From: Vitreimonas flagellata
Lineage (GTDB): Bacteria > Pseudomonadota > Alphaproteobacteria > Caulobacterales > Aquidulcibacteraceae
Length of the DNA stretch: 64,000 nucleotides
Direction of reading: 5' to 3'
Assembly: GCF_004634425.1 (NCBI RefSeq)
Contig: NZ_SBJL01000001.1
Coordinates: forward strand, 469,001-533,000
Of this stretch, positions 10,830 through 19,898 are shown piece after piece; position 1 is the stretch's first letter, and each line of letters begins with the position of its first letter. The notes beneath the pieces are model-generated. The model saw only the letters and a list, made by a program, of their open reading frames with translations. It searched no databases and had not been told where the DNA came from. The translations under genes were made by a program, and so were the position numbers.

Positions 10830-12100
10830 TGAGCGGAAATTCCCAACCGTTCGGCTTGTTCGAGCGCATGCTCGCCGGCCGCTATTTGCGCGCCAAGCGT
10901 CAGCATGGCGGGGTGGCGCTGATCTCTGTTATCTCGGTCGTGGCCATCACGCTCGCCGTGTTTGCGCTGATCGTGACTATGTCGGTGATGAACGGTTTCC
11001 GGGAAACGCTGCTCTCGCGCATCCTCGGCGTGAACGGCCACGTCTATATTGACGTGCGCAACATGCCAGGCTCGGAGATCGATCGCCTCTCGGCTCTCGT
11101 GCGCGAATCCGCTGAAGTTACCCACGTGACGCCAATCATCAATGCGCAGGCGTTGGCGACATCGGAGGGGCTAGCCTCCGGCGTCATCGTGCGCGGCATC
11201 CCGCGCGAAGAACTAGCGCAGCTGCCGATCGTGATGGATTCGATCCGTCCTGGCGGTGGGCTAGAGAATTTTCAGGGCGTCGAAGCGCCTTCGATCCTCG
11301 TCGGCGATCGCCTGGCCGCGGCGCTTGGCGTCACCGAGAACATGGCGATTACTTTGATCTCGCCGCAAGGCTCCGCCACGCCCTTTGGCCTCACACCACG
11401 CCGCAAGGCCTTCCTGGTTGGCGGGGTTTTCAGCGTCGGCATGGCCGAATTTGATTCAGCGCTGATCTATATGCCGCTCGAACAAGCGCAGGTGATGTTT
11501 GGCAAAGGCGATGGCGCGGACGAGCTGGAAATTCGCGTCCAAGATCCGGATCGCACATTGCAAGTTATGATGGATCTGCGCGCGCGCCTGGGGCCGGACG
11601 CCTTCATCTACGATTGGCGCGCGAAGAGCCAAGGGCTGTCGGACGCCCTGGTGGTTGAGCGCAATGTGATGCGGCTCATCCTGATGATCCTTGTCGCGAT
11701 TGCCGCGCTCAACGTCATTACGGGTCTCATTATGCTCGTGAAGAACAAGGGCCGTGATATTGCGATCCTGCGGACGATCGGCGCCACACGCGGCGCCATC
11801 ATGCGCGTGTTCTTTATGGCAAGCGCGAGTCTTGGCGTTCTCGGGCTCTCGCTCGGCCTGCTGCTCGGGATCGGTTTCTGCATGAACATCGAGTTCATCC
11901 AGAACACGATCCAATCGCTCACAGGGTTCGATCTCTTCCCCGGCACCGTCTATTCGCTCGAAACATTGCCGGCACGCGTCGAATGGGGCGAGGTGGCCTT
12001 CATCTCCGTGTTCACGATCGGCGTGACTTTTGCGTCGACACTCATCACCTCGTGGTGGGCGTCGCGGTTCGATCCGGTGGAGGCGCTGCGCTATGAATGA
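10829..12100 (+). CDS. lolC: Lipoprotein-releasing ABC transporter permease (LolC/LolE family)
   Basis: Inner-membrane permease that extracts mature lipoproteins for transfer to LolA. 423 residues: an N-terminal helix (VALISVISVVAITLAVFALIV), then MSVMNGFRETLLSRILG, a large periplasmic domain, and three C-terminal helices (about residues 280-410) of the FtsX type. Only one permease gene precedes lolD, so it probably forms a homodimer-like LolF arrangement. The ATG at 10829 overlaps the proS stop and was preferred to a TTG 3 bases upstream. lolD starts 8 bases before its end. Confidence 0.93.
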   Translation: MSGNSQPFGLFERMLAGRYLRAKRQHGGVALISVISVVAITLAVFALIVTMSVMNGFRETLLSRILGVNGHVYIDVRNMPGSEIDRLSALVRESAEVTHVTPIINAQALATSEGLASGVIVRGIPREELAQLPIVMDSIRPGGGLENFQGVEAPSILVGDRLAAALGVTENMAITLISPQGSATPFGLTPRRKAFLVGGVFSVGMAEFDSALIYMPLEQAQVMFGKGDGADELEIRVQDPDRTLQVMMDLRARLGPDAFIYDWRAKSQGLSDALVVERNVMRLILMILVAIAALNVITGLIMLVKNKGRDIAILRTIGATRGAIMRVFFMASASLGVLGLSLGLLLGIGFCMNIEFIQNTIQSLTGFDLFPGTVYSLETLPARVEWGEVAFISVFTIGVTFASTLITSWWASRFDPVEALRYE

Positions 12101-12809
12101 CGTGCAAGTGCAAAGCCAATCCTCCGCCAAAGCGCCGGTGTTGAGCCTCAAAGGACTCACGCGCCGCTATCAATCGGGCGACACCGAATTGATCGTGCTC
12201 GACAATGTCGATCTCGACATTGCGCCGGGCGAAATCGTTGGTCTCATCGGCCCGTCGGGCTCGGGCAAGTCATCGCTGCTGCACGCGGCCGGCATGCTCG
12301 AAAAGCCGAGCGCGGGTGACGTCACGATCGGCGGTGAATCCGGTTGGGCGATGGGCGACGAAGGCCGCGCCTATATCCGCCGCAACAAGATTGGCTTCGT
12401 CTATCAATTCCACCATCTGCTGCCGGAGTTTGACGCGCTCTATAACGTGGCGCTGCCGGCTCTGATCGCAGGCCGCCCGAAGCGTGAGGCGCTCGACGAA
12501 GCCGAGCGTTTGCTCGGCGTCATGGGCCTCGCCAAGCGCATCCACCATCAGCCCGCCCAACTTTCCGGCGGCGAGCAGCAGCGCGTCGCTATCGCGCGCG
12601 CTATGGTCAACAATCCGGTGCTGATCCTGGCCGACGAGCCGACTGGGAACCTCGATCCGGATACCTCGACCTTTGTTTTCGCGGCGCTTTCGGACCTCGT
12701 CCGTAAAAAGGGTGCGGCGGCTCTCATCGCCACGCACAACCTCGAACTCGCGAAATACATGGATCGGGTCATTGCGGTGGATCACGGCAAGCTGGTGCGC
12801 CGCAGCTGA
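12093..12809 (+). CDS. lolD: Lipoprotein-releasing ABC transporter ATPase
   Basis: ATPase partner of the LolC-type permease. 238 residues. Walker A GPSGSGKSS, Q-loop region VYQFHHLLPEFDAL, signature LSGGEQQRVAIARAM, Walker B LILADEPTGNLD and the H-loop ATHN are all present. FHHLLPEF is typical of LolD within the MacB-like ATPase group. I chose ATG 12093 (MNDVQVQ) because the longer frame upstream reads arginine-rich sequence that belongs to lolC in another frame. The 8-base overlap implies coupling. Confidence 0.95.
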   Translation: MNDVQVQSQSSAKAPVLSLKGLTRRYQSGDTELIVLDNVDLDIAPGEIVGLIGPSGSGKSSLLHAAGMLEKPSAGDVTIGGESGWAMGDEGRAYIRRNKIGFVYQFHHLLPEFDALYNVALPALIAGRPKREALDEAERLLGVMGLAKRIHHQPAQLSGGEQQRVAIARAMVNNPVLILADEPTGNLDPDTSTFVFAALSDLVRKKGAAALIATHNLELAKYMDRVIAVDHGKLVRRS

Positions 12810-12859
12810 GGCTTAGGGCAAGCGCTGGAAGCGCCTATCTTAGGGCCTGAGAGAATCAG

Positions 12860-15800
12860 ATGGCCCAGCCCTTTATCCATTTACGCGCCCGTTCGGCTTA
12901 CTCGCTGCTGCAGAGCGCGGTGCAGGCGAAGTCGTTGGTGAAGCTCGCCGCCAAGCACGACATGCCGGCGCTTGGGCTAACGGATTCCAACAATCTTTTC
13001 GGCGCGCTCGAATTTTCCGAAGCGGCGGCGGACGCCGGCGTGCAGCCGATCGTTGGTCTTTCGCTATCGGTGAAGAGTGATGTCGGCATCGATGGATCGC
13101 TCACGCTCTTCGCCCAAAATGCGACCGGCTACGCCAATCTTATGCGCCTTTCGAGCGCCGCGTTCCTCGATGAGCACGACGTGCCGCATGTCGCATTTGA
13201 GCGCGTGTTGCAGGAAGCAGAGGGCCTGGTCGCGCTCACGGGCGGTGGTGAGGGCGCGTTCACGCCGCTTCTGCTCGAGCACAAGAACGATGTCGTCGAA
13301 TCCGCACTAAAGCAACTCGGCGGCGCGTTTGGCGATCGGCTCTATGTTGAACTCCACCGTCACCAGGAGCGCGCCGAAGCCGAGACCGAAGGCGCGCTGA
13401 TCGATCTTGCCTACAAGCTCGGCCTGCCTCTCGTCGCGGCCAACGACATTCGCTTCGAAAAGCGCAGCGATCACGGCGCCCACGACGCGCTGATGTGCAT
13501 CGCGGCGTCGTCCTATCTGGGCGAAGAGGATCGCCCGCGGGTTTCCCAACAGCATTATTTCAAAAGCGCCGACGAAATGCGCGCACTGTTCGCCGATCTG
13601 CCCGAGGCGATCGACAACACGACCGAGATCGCACGCCGCTGCGCATATCGCGTCGAGAAGCGCAAACCGATCTTGCCGCGCTTCGACTCCAAAGCCGGCC
13701 GCGATGAGCCGGCGGAATTGAAGGCGCAAGCAGAGGCGGGTCTCAAAGCGCGTCTGAAAGCGCTCGGCGACAAGCTCGCAGCGCCAGAAGAAGAATATTG
13801 GAAGCGGCTGGACTTCGAGCTGGGCGTCATCACGCACATGCAGTTTCCCGGCTACTTCCTGATCGTTGCCGACTTCATCAAATGGGCAAAGGCGAATGAC
13901 ATTCCCGTCGGCCCAGGCCGTGGTTCGGGCGCTGGCTCGCTGGTCGCCTGGGCGCTGACCATCACCGATCTCGATCCACTCCGGTGGGGCTTGCTGTTCG
14001 AGCGCTTCCTTAACCCAGAACGGGTTTCGATGCCGGACTTCGATATCGACTTCTGCCAAGAGCGGCGCGGCGAGGTCATCGATTACGTGAAGAACAAATA
14101 CGGCGAAGATCGCGTCGCCCAGATTATCACGTTCGGCACGCTGCAAGCGCGCGCCGTGTTGCGCGACGTCGGTCGGGTCATGCAATTGCCGTTTGGCCAG
14201 GTCGACAAGCTCGCCAAGCTCGTGCCAGCAAACCCGGCAAACCCGGTGACGCTCGCCGAAGCGATGGAGATCGAGCCCAAGCTGAAAGAAGCGCGCGCCA
14301 ACGAAGCCGACGTTCGCCAGCTGATCGATACGTCGCTTCAGCTTGAAGGTCTTTACCGCAACGCTTCGACCCACGCCGCCGGCGTCGTCATCGGCGATCG
14401 ACCCCTGATCGAACTCGTGGCGCTTTATCGTGATCCGCGCGGCAATCTGCCGGCCACCCAATTCAACATGAAATGGGTTGAGCAGGCGGGCTTGGTGAAG
14501 TTCGACTTCCTTGGTCTAAAAACGCTCGACGTTATCGACCGCGCCGTCAAATTCCTGCGTGCGCGTGGCATCGATGTGAATCTGGATGATCCCGGTTATG
14601 ACGACGAAGCCACTTACAAGCTGCTCCAATCGGGTCTGACCTTCGGTGTCTTCCAGCTTGAAGGTCAGGGCATGCGCGACACGCTCCGCAAGGTGAAGCC
14701 GACGTGCCTTGAAGACGTCATCGCGCTCATTTCGCTCTATCGCCCGGGTCCGATGAAAAACATCGACCGCTTCGCCAATGTGAAGCATGGCCGCGAGAAG
14801 CCGGACTATCTGCACGAAACATTGAAGCCGATCCTGGAAGAGACCTATGGCGTCATCGTCTATCAAGAACAGGTCATGCAGATCGCTCAGGTGCTGTCAG
14901 GCTACAGCCTCGGCGAAGCCGATTTGCTGCGCCGCGCCATGGGTAAGAAGCAGCCGGCCGAAATGGCCAAGCAAAAGACGCGCTTCATCGACGGCGCCAA
15001 GGAGAAGGGCGTCGGCGAGAACCTTGCCTCGCACATCTTCGATCTCGTTGAAGAATTCGCCGGCTACGGCTTCAACAAATCCCACGCCGCCGCCTACGCC
15101 GTGGTCGCGTATCAGACCGCTTATTTGAAGGCGCATTATCCGGTCGACTTCCTCGCCGCCTCGATGAGTCTCGATATTTCAAACTCCGAAAAGCTCGCGA
15201 GCTTCCACCAAGACGCGCGCCGTGTTGGCGTCACCGTCCTGCCGCCGGACCTCAACAAGTCGCATCCGGATTTCAGCGTCGAAGCGATGGAAGATGGGAA
15301 TGTCGCGGTGCGCTATGCCATCGGGGCGATTCGCAATGTCGGCGTCACGGCGATGGAAACCGTTGTGGCGGAGCGGAACAAAGGCGGCCCGTTCAAGGCG
15401 CTCTATGATTTCGCCGAGCGCATTGATCCGAAATCGATTAACAAGCGCCAATTGGAAAACTTGGCCAAGTCCGGCGCGTTCGATTCCATCGAACCAGATC
15501 GCGCGCGTGCGCACGCCGCCTGCGAAGTGATCTCCGCGCACGCGCAACGCGTCGCCGAGGAGCGCGCCAGTGCGCAGACAAGCTTGTTCGGCGCCGAAGA
15601 GCCGAGCGCACGACCGACTTTCCCGAAAGCGCCGGCTTGGTCCGCGCAGGATCGGCTGGACGCCGAGCGCGAGAGTGTGGGTTTCTATCTCTCGGGCCAT
15701 CCACTCTCGGAATTCTTCACCGACGTTGGCGAACGCTATTTCACCTATGCGGACCTCGTCGAAGAAGGCGAGACCGAGCCGCGCACCTATCCGATGGCAG

Positions 15801-16270
15801 GCGTCGTACGCCGTGTTCAATATCGCCCAGCGATGTCGGGCGGTACGCTCGCATTCGTCTCGATGTCCGATCCCACCGGTGATTTCGAACCGATCGTGAT
15901 GCCCGAGCACACAGCGACGCTGCGTGACGTGCTCGAAGTGGGCAAAGCCTTCGTCTTCCGCGGCCGTGTGCGCTGGCGCGACGGCGATCTGAAGCTCTCC
16001 GCGGATTCCTTCGAGCCCGTCGAAGCCGCCGAAGCGCGTACGAACGAAGATCTGCGCATCATCATGAAAGAAGGCGCGCCGATCGAATTGCTCGCACAGA
16101 CCATTTCAGCACTGCCGAAGGCCAATGCGGGCGAAGCGCGTGCGCTGCGGCTCATCTTGCGCCTGCAAGATGGGCGCGAGGTGGATGTCGAGACCAAGAC
16201 CTTGGTGCCGGCCAATGCTGCAGCGCGGGCGGCGCTTAAAGCGGCCAAAGGTGTGGAGCGGGTGATCTAA
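12860..16270 (+). CDS. dnaE: DNA polymerase III subunit alpha
   Basis: Catalytic subunit of the replicative polymerase, 1136 residues. An N-terminal PHP domain (1 to about 270) begins FIHLRARSAYSLLQ. The usual metal-ligand His in that motif is Arg here, so PHP catalysis is probably absent, as in other proteobacterial DnaE. The polymerase core has GPGRGSGAGSLVAWAL and PDFDIDFCQERR (about 391-402, two catalytic Asp). GYGFNKSHAAAYAVVAYQTA, a helix-hairpin-helix region and an OB fold follow. The gene is 50 bases after lolD; the adjacency is common in alphaproteobacteria. Confidence 0.97.
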   Translation: MAQPFIHLRARSAYSLLQSAVQAKSLVKLAAKHDMPALGLTDSNNLFGALEFSEAAADAGVQPIVGLSLSVKSDVGIDGSLTLFAQNATGYANLMRLSSAAFLDEHDVPHVAFERVLQEAEGLVALTGGGEGAFTPLLLEHKNDVVESALKQLGGAFGDRLYVELHRHQERAEAETEGALIDLAYKLGLPLVAANDIRFEKRSDHGAHDALMCIAASSYLGEEDRPRVSQQHYFKSADEMRALFADLPEAIDNTTEIARRCAYRVEKRKPILPRFDSKAGRDEPAELKAQAEAGLKARLKALGDKLAAPEEEYWKRLDFELGVITHMQFPGYFLIVADFIKWAKANDIPVGPGRGSGAGSLVAWALTITDLDPLRWGLLFERFLNPERVSMPDFDIDFCQERRGEVIDYVKNKYGEDRVAQIITFGTLQARAVLRDVGRVMQLPFGQVDKLAKLVPANPANPVTLAEAMEIEPKLKEARANEADVRQLIDTSLQLEGLYRNASTHAAGVVIGDRPLIELVALYRDPRGNLPATQFNMKWVEQAGLVKFDFLGLKTLDVIDRAVKFLRARGIDVNLDDPGYDDEATYKLLQSGLTFGVFQLEGQGMRDTLRKVKPTCLEDVIALISLYRPGPMKNIDRFANVKHGREKPDYLHETLKPILEETYGVIVYQEQVMQIAQVLSGYSLGEADLLRRAMGKKQPAEMAKQKTRFIDGAKEKGVGENLASHIFDLVEEFAGYGFNKSHAAAYAVVAYQTAYLKAHYPVDFLAASMSLDISNSEKLASFHQDARRVGVTVLPPDLNKSHPDFSVEAMEDGNVAVRYAIGAIRNVGVTAMETVVAERNKGGPFKALYDFAERIDPKSINKRQLENLAKSGAFDSIEPDRARAHAACEVISAHAQRVAEERASAQTSLFGAEEPSARPTFPKAPAWSAQDRLDAERESVGFYLSGHPLSEFFTDVGERYFTYADLVEEGETEPRTYPMAGVVRRVQYRPAMSGGTLAFVSMSDPTGDFEPIVMPEHTATLRDVLEVGKAFVFRGRVRWRDGDLKLSADSFEPVEAAEARTNEDLRIIMKEGAPIELLAQTISALPKANAGEARALRLILRLQDGREVDVETKTLVPANAAARAALKAAKGVERVI

Positions 16271-16371
16271 GCCCGCGTAATTCGTCGCAGAATTCTCCCG
16301 AAAGGCGTGCATGGCCTTGTCTGGCCGGCGCGAACCGCTTCACATGAGCGCCTGACTTTTCGGGGGAGCGA

Positions 16372-17757
16372 ATGCGGTTGCGAGCACATCCGATCATCGC
16401 GTTGGCGGCGGGCCTTGGGCTTGCGGCCTGCGCGACGACACCAAGCACAGACACCACTGATACAACGCGCCGGGCAGCGTTTGCATCGACCTATCAACCA
16501 GCGGCCTCTGTGCCGACCTTAATCCGGGGCGCGACGGTATTTGACGGCGAAGGCGCTGAACTCGCGAACGCGGATGTGCTGATGCAAGACGGGCGCATTT
16601 CCGCCGTCGGGAACAATCTCGCGGCGCCCGAGGGGGCTGCGATCATCGACGGCGCTGGTCGCTTCGTGACGCCCGGGATCATCGACGCGCACTCGCACTT
16701 GGGCGCCTATCCGTCGCCGAGCATCAACGCAACATCCGATGGCAACGAGGCCACCCAACCCAATACGGCTGAAGTCTGGGTCGAACATTCGGTGTGGCCG
16801 CAAGATCCAGGATTCCTGCGCGCCGTTGCTGGCGGCATCACCACGCTGCACATTCTGCCGGGCTCGGCCAACCTGTTCGGTGGTCGCGGCGTCACGCTAC
16901 GTCCCGTGCTCGACGCGGTCACGGTGCAAGAGATGAAGTTCCCAGATGCGCCGCAAACCTTGAAGATGGCCTGTGGCGAGAACCCATCTCGCGTCTATGG
17001 CGGCCGCAATTCTTCACCCGCCACGGGCATGGGCAACGTCGCCGGCTATCGCCAAGCGTGGGCCAACGCGCAGCGTTATGCGCGCCGCTTGGAGGCTGCG
17101 GACAATGGCGACGGCGAGCCACCAGATCGCGATCTTGAACTGGAAACCTTGGCGGGCGTGTTGAATGGAGACATTCGCCTGCAATGGCATTGCTACCGCG
17201 CCGACGAAATGGCCAACGCCATCGAGATTTCGCACGAGTTTGGCTTCGAGATCGCCGCGTTCCACCATGCCGTGGAATCCTACAAGATCGCCGACATGCT
17301 CCGCGAAGAGGGCATCTGCTCGGCGATGTGGGCCGATTGGTGGGGATTCAAGATCGAAGCCTATGACGGCATTCGCGAGAACATCCCGTTCGTGCACGAA
17401 GCCGGCGCCTGCGCCATCGTGCACTCGGATAGCGAAGTCGGCATCCAACGCCTGAACCAAGAAGCCGCGAAGGCGATGGCGGACGGCAACCGCGCCGGTC
17501 TCGACATCACCCGCGCCGAAGCCTGGACCTGGCTCTCGCGCAATCCAGCGCGCGCGCTCGGCATTGAAGACGAAACTGGCACGCTCGCCGCCGGCCGTCG
17601 TGCCGACGTCGTTGTGTGGTCGGCCGATCCGCTCTCCAGTTACGCCGTGGCTGAGCGCGTCTATATGGACGGCGCGTTGATCTATGAGCGGGGCGCTGAA
17701 ATTGATCCGCCCTCCGACTTCGAACTTGGCCAAGCCTACACGGAGCGCGCGCAATGA
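16372..17757 (+). CDS. Amidohydrolase-family lipoprotein
   Basis: 461 residues with a lipoprotein signal ending in LAAC at about residues 17-20, so it is probably anchored in the envelope. It is an imidazolonepropionase/adenosine-deaminase-like amidohydrolase. VTPGIIDAHSHLG carries the HxH metal motif. Further candidate ligands are in LQWHCYRADEM, AAFHHAVESYK and IVHSDSEVG. The C-terminal beta-sandwich returns in LAAGRRADVVVWSADPL. The substrate is unknown; peptide-like or cyclic amides are typical. It overlaps the next, related gene by 4 bases (ATGA), so the pair is probably co-produced. Confidence 0.85.
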   Translation: MRLRAHPIIALAAGLGLAACATTPSTDTTDTTRRAAFASTYQPAASVPTLIRGATVFDGEGAELANADVLMQDGRISAVGNNLAAPEGAAIIDGAGRFVTPGIIDAHSHLGAYPSPSINATSDGNEATQPNTAEVWVEHSVWPQDPGFLRAVAGGITTLHILPGSANLFGGRGVTLRPVLDAVTVQEMKFPDAPQTLKMACGENPSRVYGGRNSSPATGMGNVAGYRQAWANAQRYARRLEAADNGDGEPPDRDLELETLAGVLNGDIRLQWHCYRADEMANAIEISHEFGFEIAAFHHAVESYKIADMLREEGICSAMWADWWGFKIEAYDGIRENIPFVHEAGACAIVHSDSEVGIQRLNQEAAKAMADGNRAGLDITRAEAWTWLSRNPARALGIEDETGTLAAGRRADVVVWSADPLSSYAVAERVYMDGALIYERGAEIDPPSDFELGQAYTERAQ

Positions 17758-19004
17758 AATTGTTGTCCGCACTCTTGATGGCGCTGGCCGTCGCAACACC
17801 GGCTGCCGCTGAGACCGTGCTCATCAATGACGGGCGCGTCGTCACCAATGGCGCCGCCGGCATCATCGAAAACGGCGACGTTCTGATCGTCGATGGCCGC
17901 ATCAGCGCCGTCGGCGCCAATATCGCCGCGCCGCGCGGCGCGCGCGTTGTTGAAGCGCGAGGCGCGTTCGTTACGCCCGGCGCGTTCGCGGCCATGAGCG
18001 AGCTCGGCCTGTCGGAAATTTCCGGCTCCGGCGCGCCCAATGACGCAGACGTGGATGGCGACCTCGTCGCCGCCGCAATGGATTCCGCCGCCGCCTTCAA
18101 TCCCACGGTCACCGCCGTCGCCGTCACACGCATCGAAGGCGTCACCCGCGCCGCGATCGCGCCGTCGTCCACGAACAGCATGTTCGGCGGTCGCGGCGCG
18201 CTCGTCTCGCTCGACGGCCAACCGGACAGCGTCATGCGCGCGAACGCGTTCATGATCGTCGAACTCGGTGAAACGGGCGCTGCCCGCGTTGGCGGCTCGC
18301 GTGCTGCGATGTGGCCGGCGTTTGAAGCCGCGCTGCGTGACGCCCGCGAATACCCGACCCGCTATCGCAGCGGCCAGGGCGGCGCGGTGCTGAACGAAAT
18401 CGATGCCCAAGCGTTGCAGCCGTTCGCACGCGGGCAGGGCATGTTCCTCGTCCACGTCGAGAGTGCGGCCGACATTCGCCGCATCATTCGCTATCAGCGC
18501 GCCAATCCAAGCCTTCGCTTCGTCATTCATGGCGGCGCGGAAGCTTGGCAAGTCGCCGACGAGCTCGCGGCCGCACGCATCCCGGTGATCGTCGATCCGC
18601 TGGTGAATCTCCCGTCGAGCTTCGAGCGTCTCTCGGCGCGTCTAGATAACGCGGCGTTGCTTAACGCTGCCGGCGTCACCGTTGCGATCGCGCCTGCGCC
18701 GGGTTCGGTGGATGCACACCAAGCACGGCTTGCGCTGCAATTGGCCGGCAACGCCGTCGCTCATGGCTTGCCGTGGGATGCGGCGTTTGCCGCAATCTCG
18801 CGCACGCCGGCTGAGATCTTTGGTGTGGGTGGTCAGCTTGGCCGCTTGGAACGCAATTTTCTCGCCGACGTCGTGATCTGGGACGGTGATCCGCTGCAAG
18901 TGACCTCGGCGCCCACCGCCGTGTTTATCGAAGGCGTGGAGCAACCGCTTGTGTCACGCCAAACGCGTCTTCGTGATCGCTACCGGCCAACGGCCAATCG
19001 CTGA
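17754..19004 (+). CDS. Amidohydrolase-like periplasmic protein lacking the HxH metal motif
   Basis: 416 residues with a cleavable signal peptide (KLLSALLMALAVATPAAAE). It is clearly homologous to the upstream gene: VLINDGRVVTNGA resembles its N-terminal sandwich and LERNFLADVVIWDGDPL its C-terminal one. However, where the first protein has TPGIIDAHSHLG, this one has TPGAFAAMSELG, so both His of the HxH motif are missing. Other metal ligands are also hard to find. It is probably a non-catalytic or altered partner of the upstream enzyme. Translational coupling (4-base overlap) supports a pair working together. A hairpin terminator follows at 19013. Confidence 0.82.
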   Translation: MKLLSALLMALAVATPAAAETVLINDGRVVTNGAAGIIENGDVLIVDGRISAVGANIAAPRGARVVEARGAFVTPGAFAAMSELGLSEISGSGAPNDADVDGDLVAAAMDSAAAFNPTVTAVAVTRIEGVTRAAIAPSSTNSMFGGRGALVSLDGQPDSVMRANAFMIVELGETGAARVGGSRAAMWPAFEAALRDAREYPTRYRSGQGGAVLNEIDAQALQPFARGQGMFLVHVESAADIRRIIRYQRANPSLRFVIHGGAEAWQVADELAAARIPVIVDPLVNLPSSFERLSARLDNAALLNAAGVTVAIAPAPGSVDAHQARLALQLAGNAVAHGLPWDAAFAAISRTPAEIFGVGGQLGRLERNFLADVVIWDGDPLQVTSAPTAVFIEGVEQPLVSRQTRLRDRYRPTANR

Positions 19005-19012
19005 AACGACAA

Positions 19013-19040
19013 AGCCCCGGACCGCAAGTCCGGGGCTCTT
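19013..19040. terminator. Bidirectional Rho-independent terminator
   Basis: Perfect 10-base-pair stem AGCCCCGGAC / GTCCGGGGCT (19013-19022 and 19028-19037) with loop CGCAA. It is followed by CTT on + and preceded by AAA, giving a short U tract on -. It separates the convergent amidohydrolase-like gene (+) and ubiG (-). Confidence 0.85.
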
Positions 19041-19044
19041 CACA

Positions 19045-19767
19045 TCAGGGCTTCGCGCCGGCCATCATGTAATTGACGTCGGTGTCGCTGGACAGCGCCC
19101 ACCCCGCGCCGAGCGGCTGATAGGTTATGCCGACGGGCTCATTCCAGCGAATGCACGCAGCGCCCGCGCGAATTTCATCGGGCTTGACCAACTTATCGTA
19201 TTCATGCGCGCCTTCCGGCGCCCATTGCAGAATGCGCTCGGCGCCGACGATCGCGAGCGCGCGCGCTTTCGGCGTGCGATTGATCGTGGACAGGATCAGC
19301 AGCCCGCCCGGCTTCACAAGCGCTTCGGCGGCAGCGAGAAACAGATGCACGTCCGCGACGTGTTCAACGATCTCCAGCGCCGTCACCAGATCGAATTGGG
19401 CGCCCGCCTCGACCAAGGCTTCCGCGCTCGTGTTCTGAAAATCGATGTCAAGTGAAGCGCCCTCGGCGTAAGCCCGCGCCGCACCGATTGCCTCGGGCGC
19501 CGCGTCCACGCCAGTCACCGCGCCGCCCATGCGCGCGAGCGGCGCCGAAACCAGGCCGCCGCCACAGCCAAGATCGAGCACGGAAAGGCCGGTGAGGGGT
19601 CTAACGCCCTTCGTCCCGAAATGCCGCGTGACGGTATCGCGGATGAATTGAAGCCGCACCGGATTGAGCCGATGTAGCGCCCCGAACGGCCCCTTCGGAT
19701 TCCACCACTCGGCAGCTAAAGCGCCGAATTTCGCGATTTCCGCTGGGTCTAGCGTTGTCGAAGCCAT
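19045..19767 (-). CDS. ubiG: Ubiquinone biosynthesis O-methyltransferase
   Basis: SAM-dependent enzyme performing both O-methylations in ubiquinone synthesis, 240 residues. EIAKFGALAAEWWNPKGPF at the N-terminus is the UbiG signature. SAM motif I is VLDLGCGGGLVSAPLARMG, followed by GVDAAPEAI. VTALEIVEHV and PGGLLILSTINRT are motifs II/III. The start at MASTTLDP (19767) is preferred to an upstream one giving an Arg-rich extension. Ubiquinone supply fits the aerobic respiratory chain encoded here. It is divergent from lysC. Confidence 0.95.
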   Translation of the reverse strand: MASTTLDPAEIAKFGALAAEWWNPKGPFGALHRLNPVRLQFIRDTVTRHFGTKGVRPLTGLSVLDLGCGGGLVSAPLARMGGAVTGVDAAPEAIGAARAYAEGASLDIDFQNTSAEALVEAGAQFDLVTALEIVEHVADVHLFLAAAEALVKPGGLLILSTINRTPKARALAIVGAERILQWAPEGAHEYDKLVKPDEIRAGAACIRWNEPVGITYQPLGAGWALSSDTDVNYMMAGAKP

Positions 19768-19898
19768 GCGCTTGAAATCGGCCCCGCGCCTGCGGCGGTC
19801 AAGCGGTATCGCGTCGCAGCGGAGCATGCTAATGCCCGGCCGCGAACGGCCGCCGGCCGACTCGCACAGGCTTTAATTTTCGAACCGGCAAAGCTCGT

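Noticed and set aside
13307-14461. 384-codon open frame on - opposite dnaE
   Set aside because: Antisense shadow of the polymerase core, no ribosome site and no motif.
16291-16370. Inverted repeat CTCCCGAAAGGCG ... CGCC ... TTTTCGGGGGAG between dnaE and the amidohydrolase
   Set aside because: The arms are imperfect and 40 bases apart; could be chance in GC-rich DNA, so not scored as a feature.
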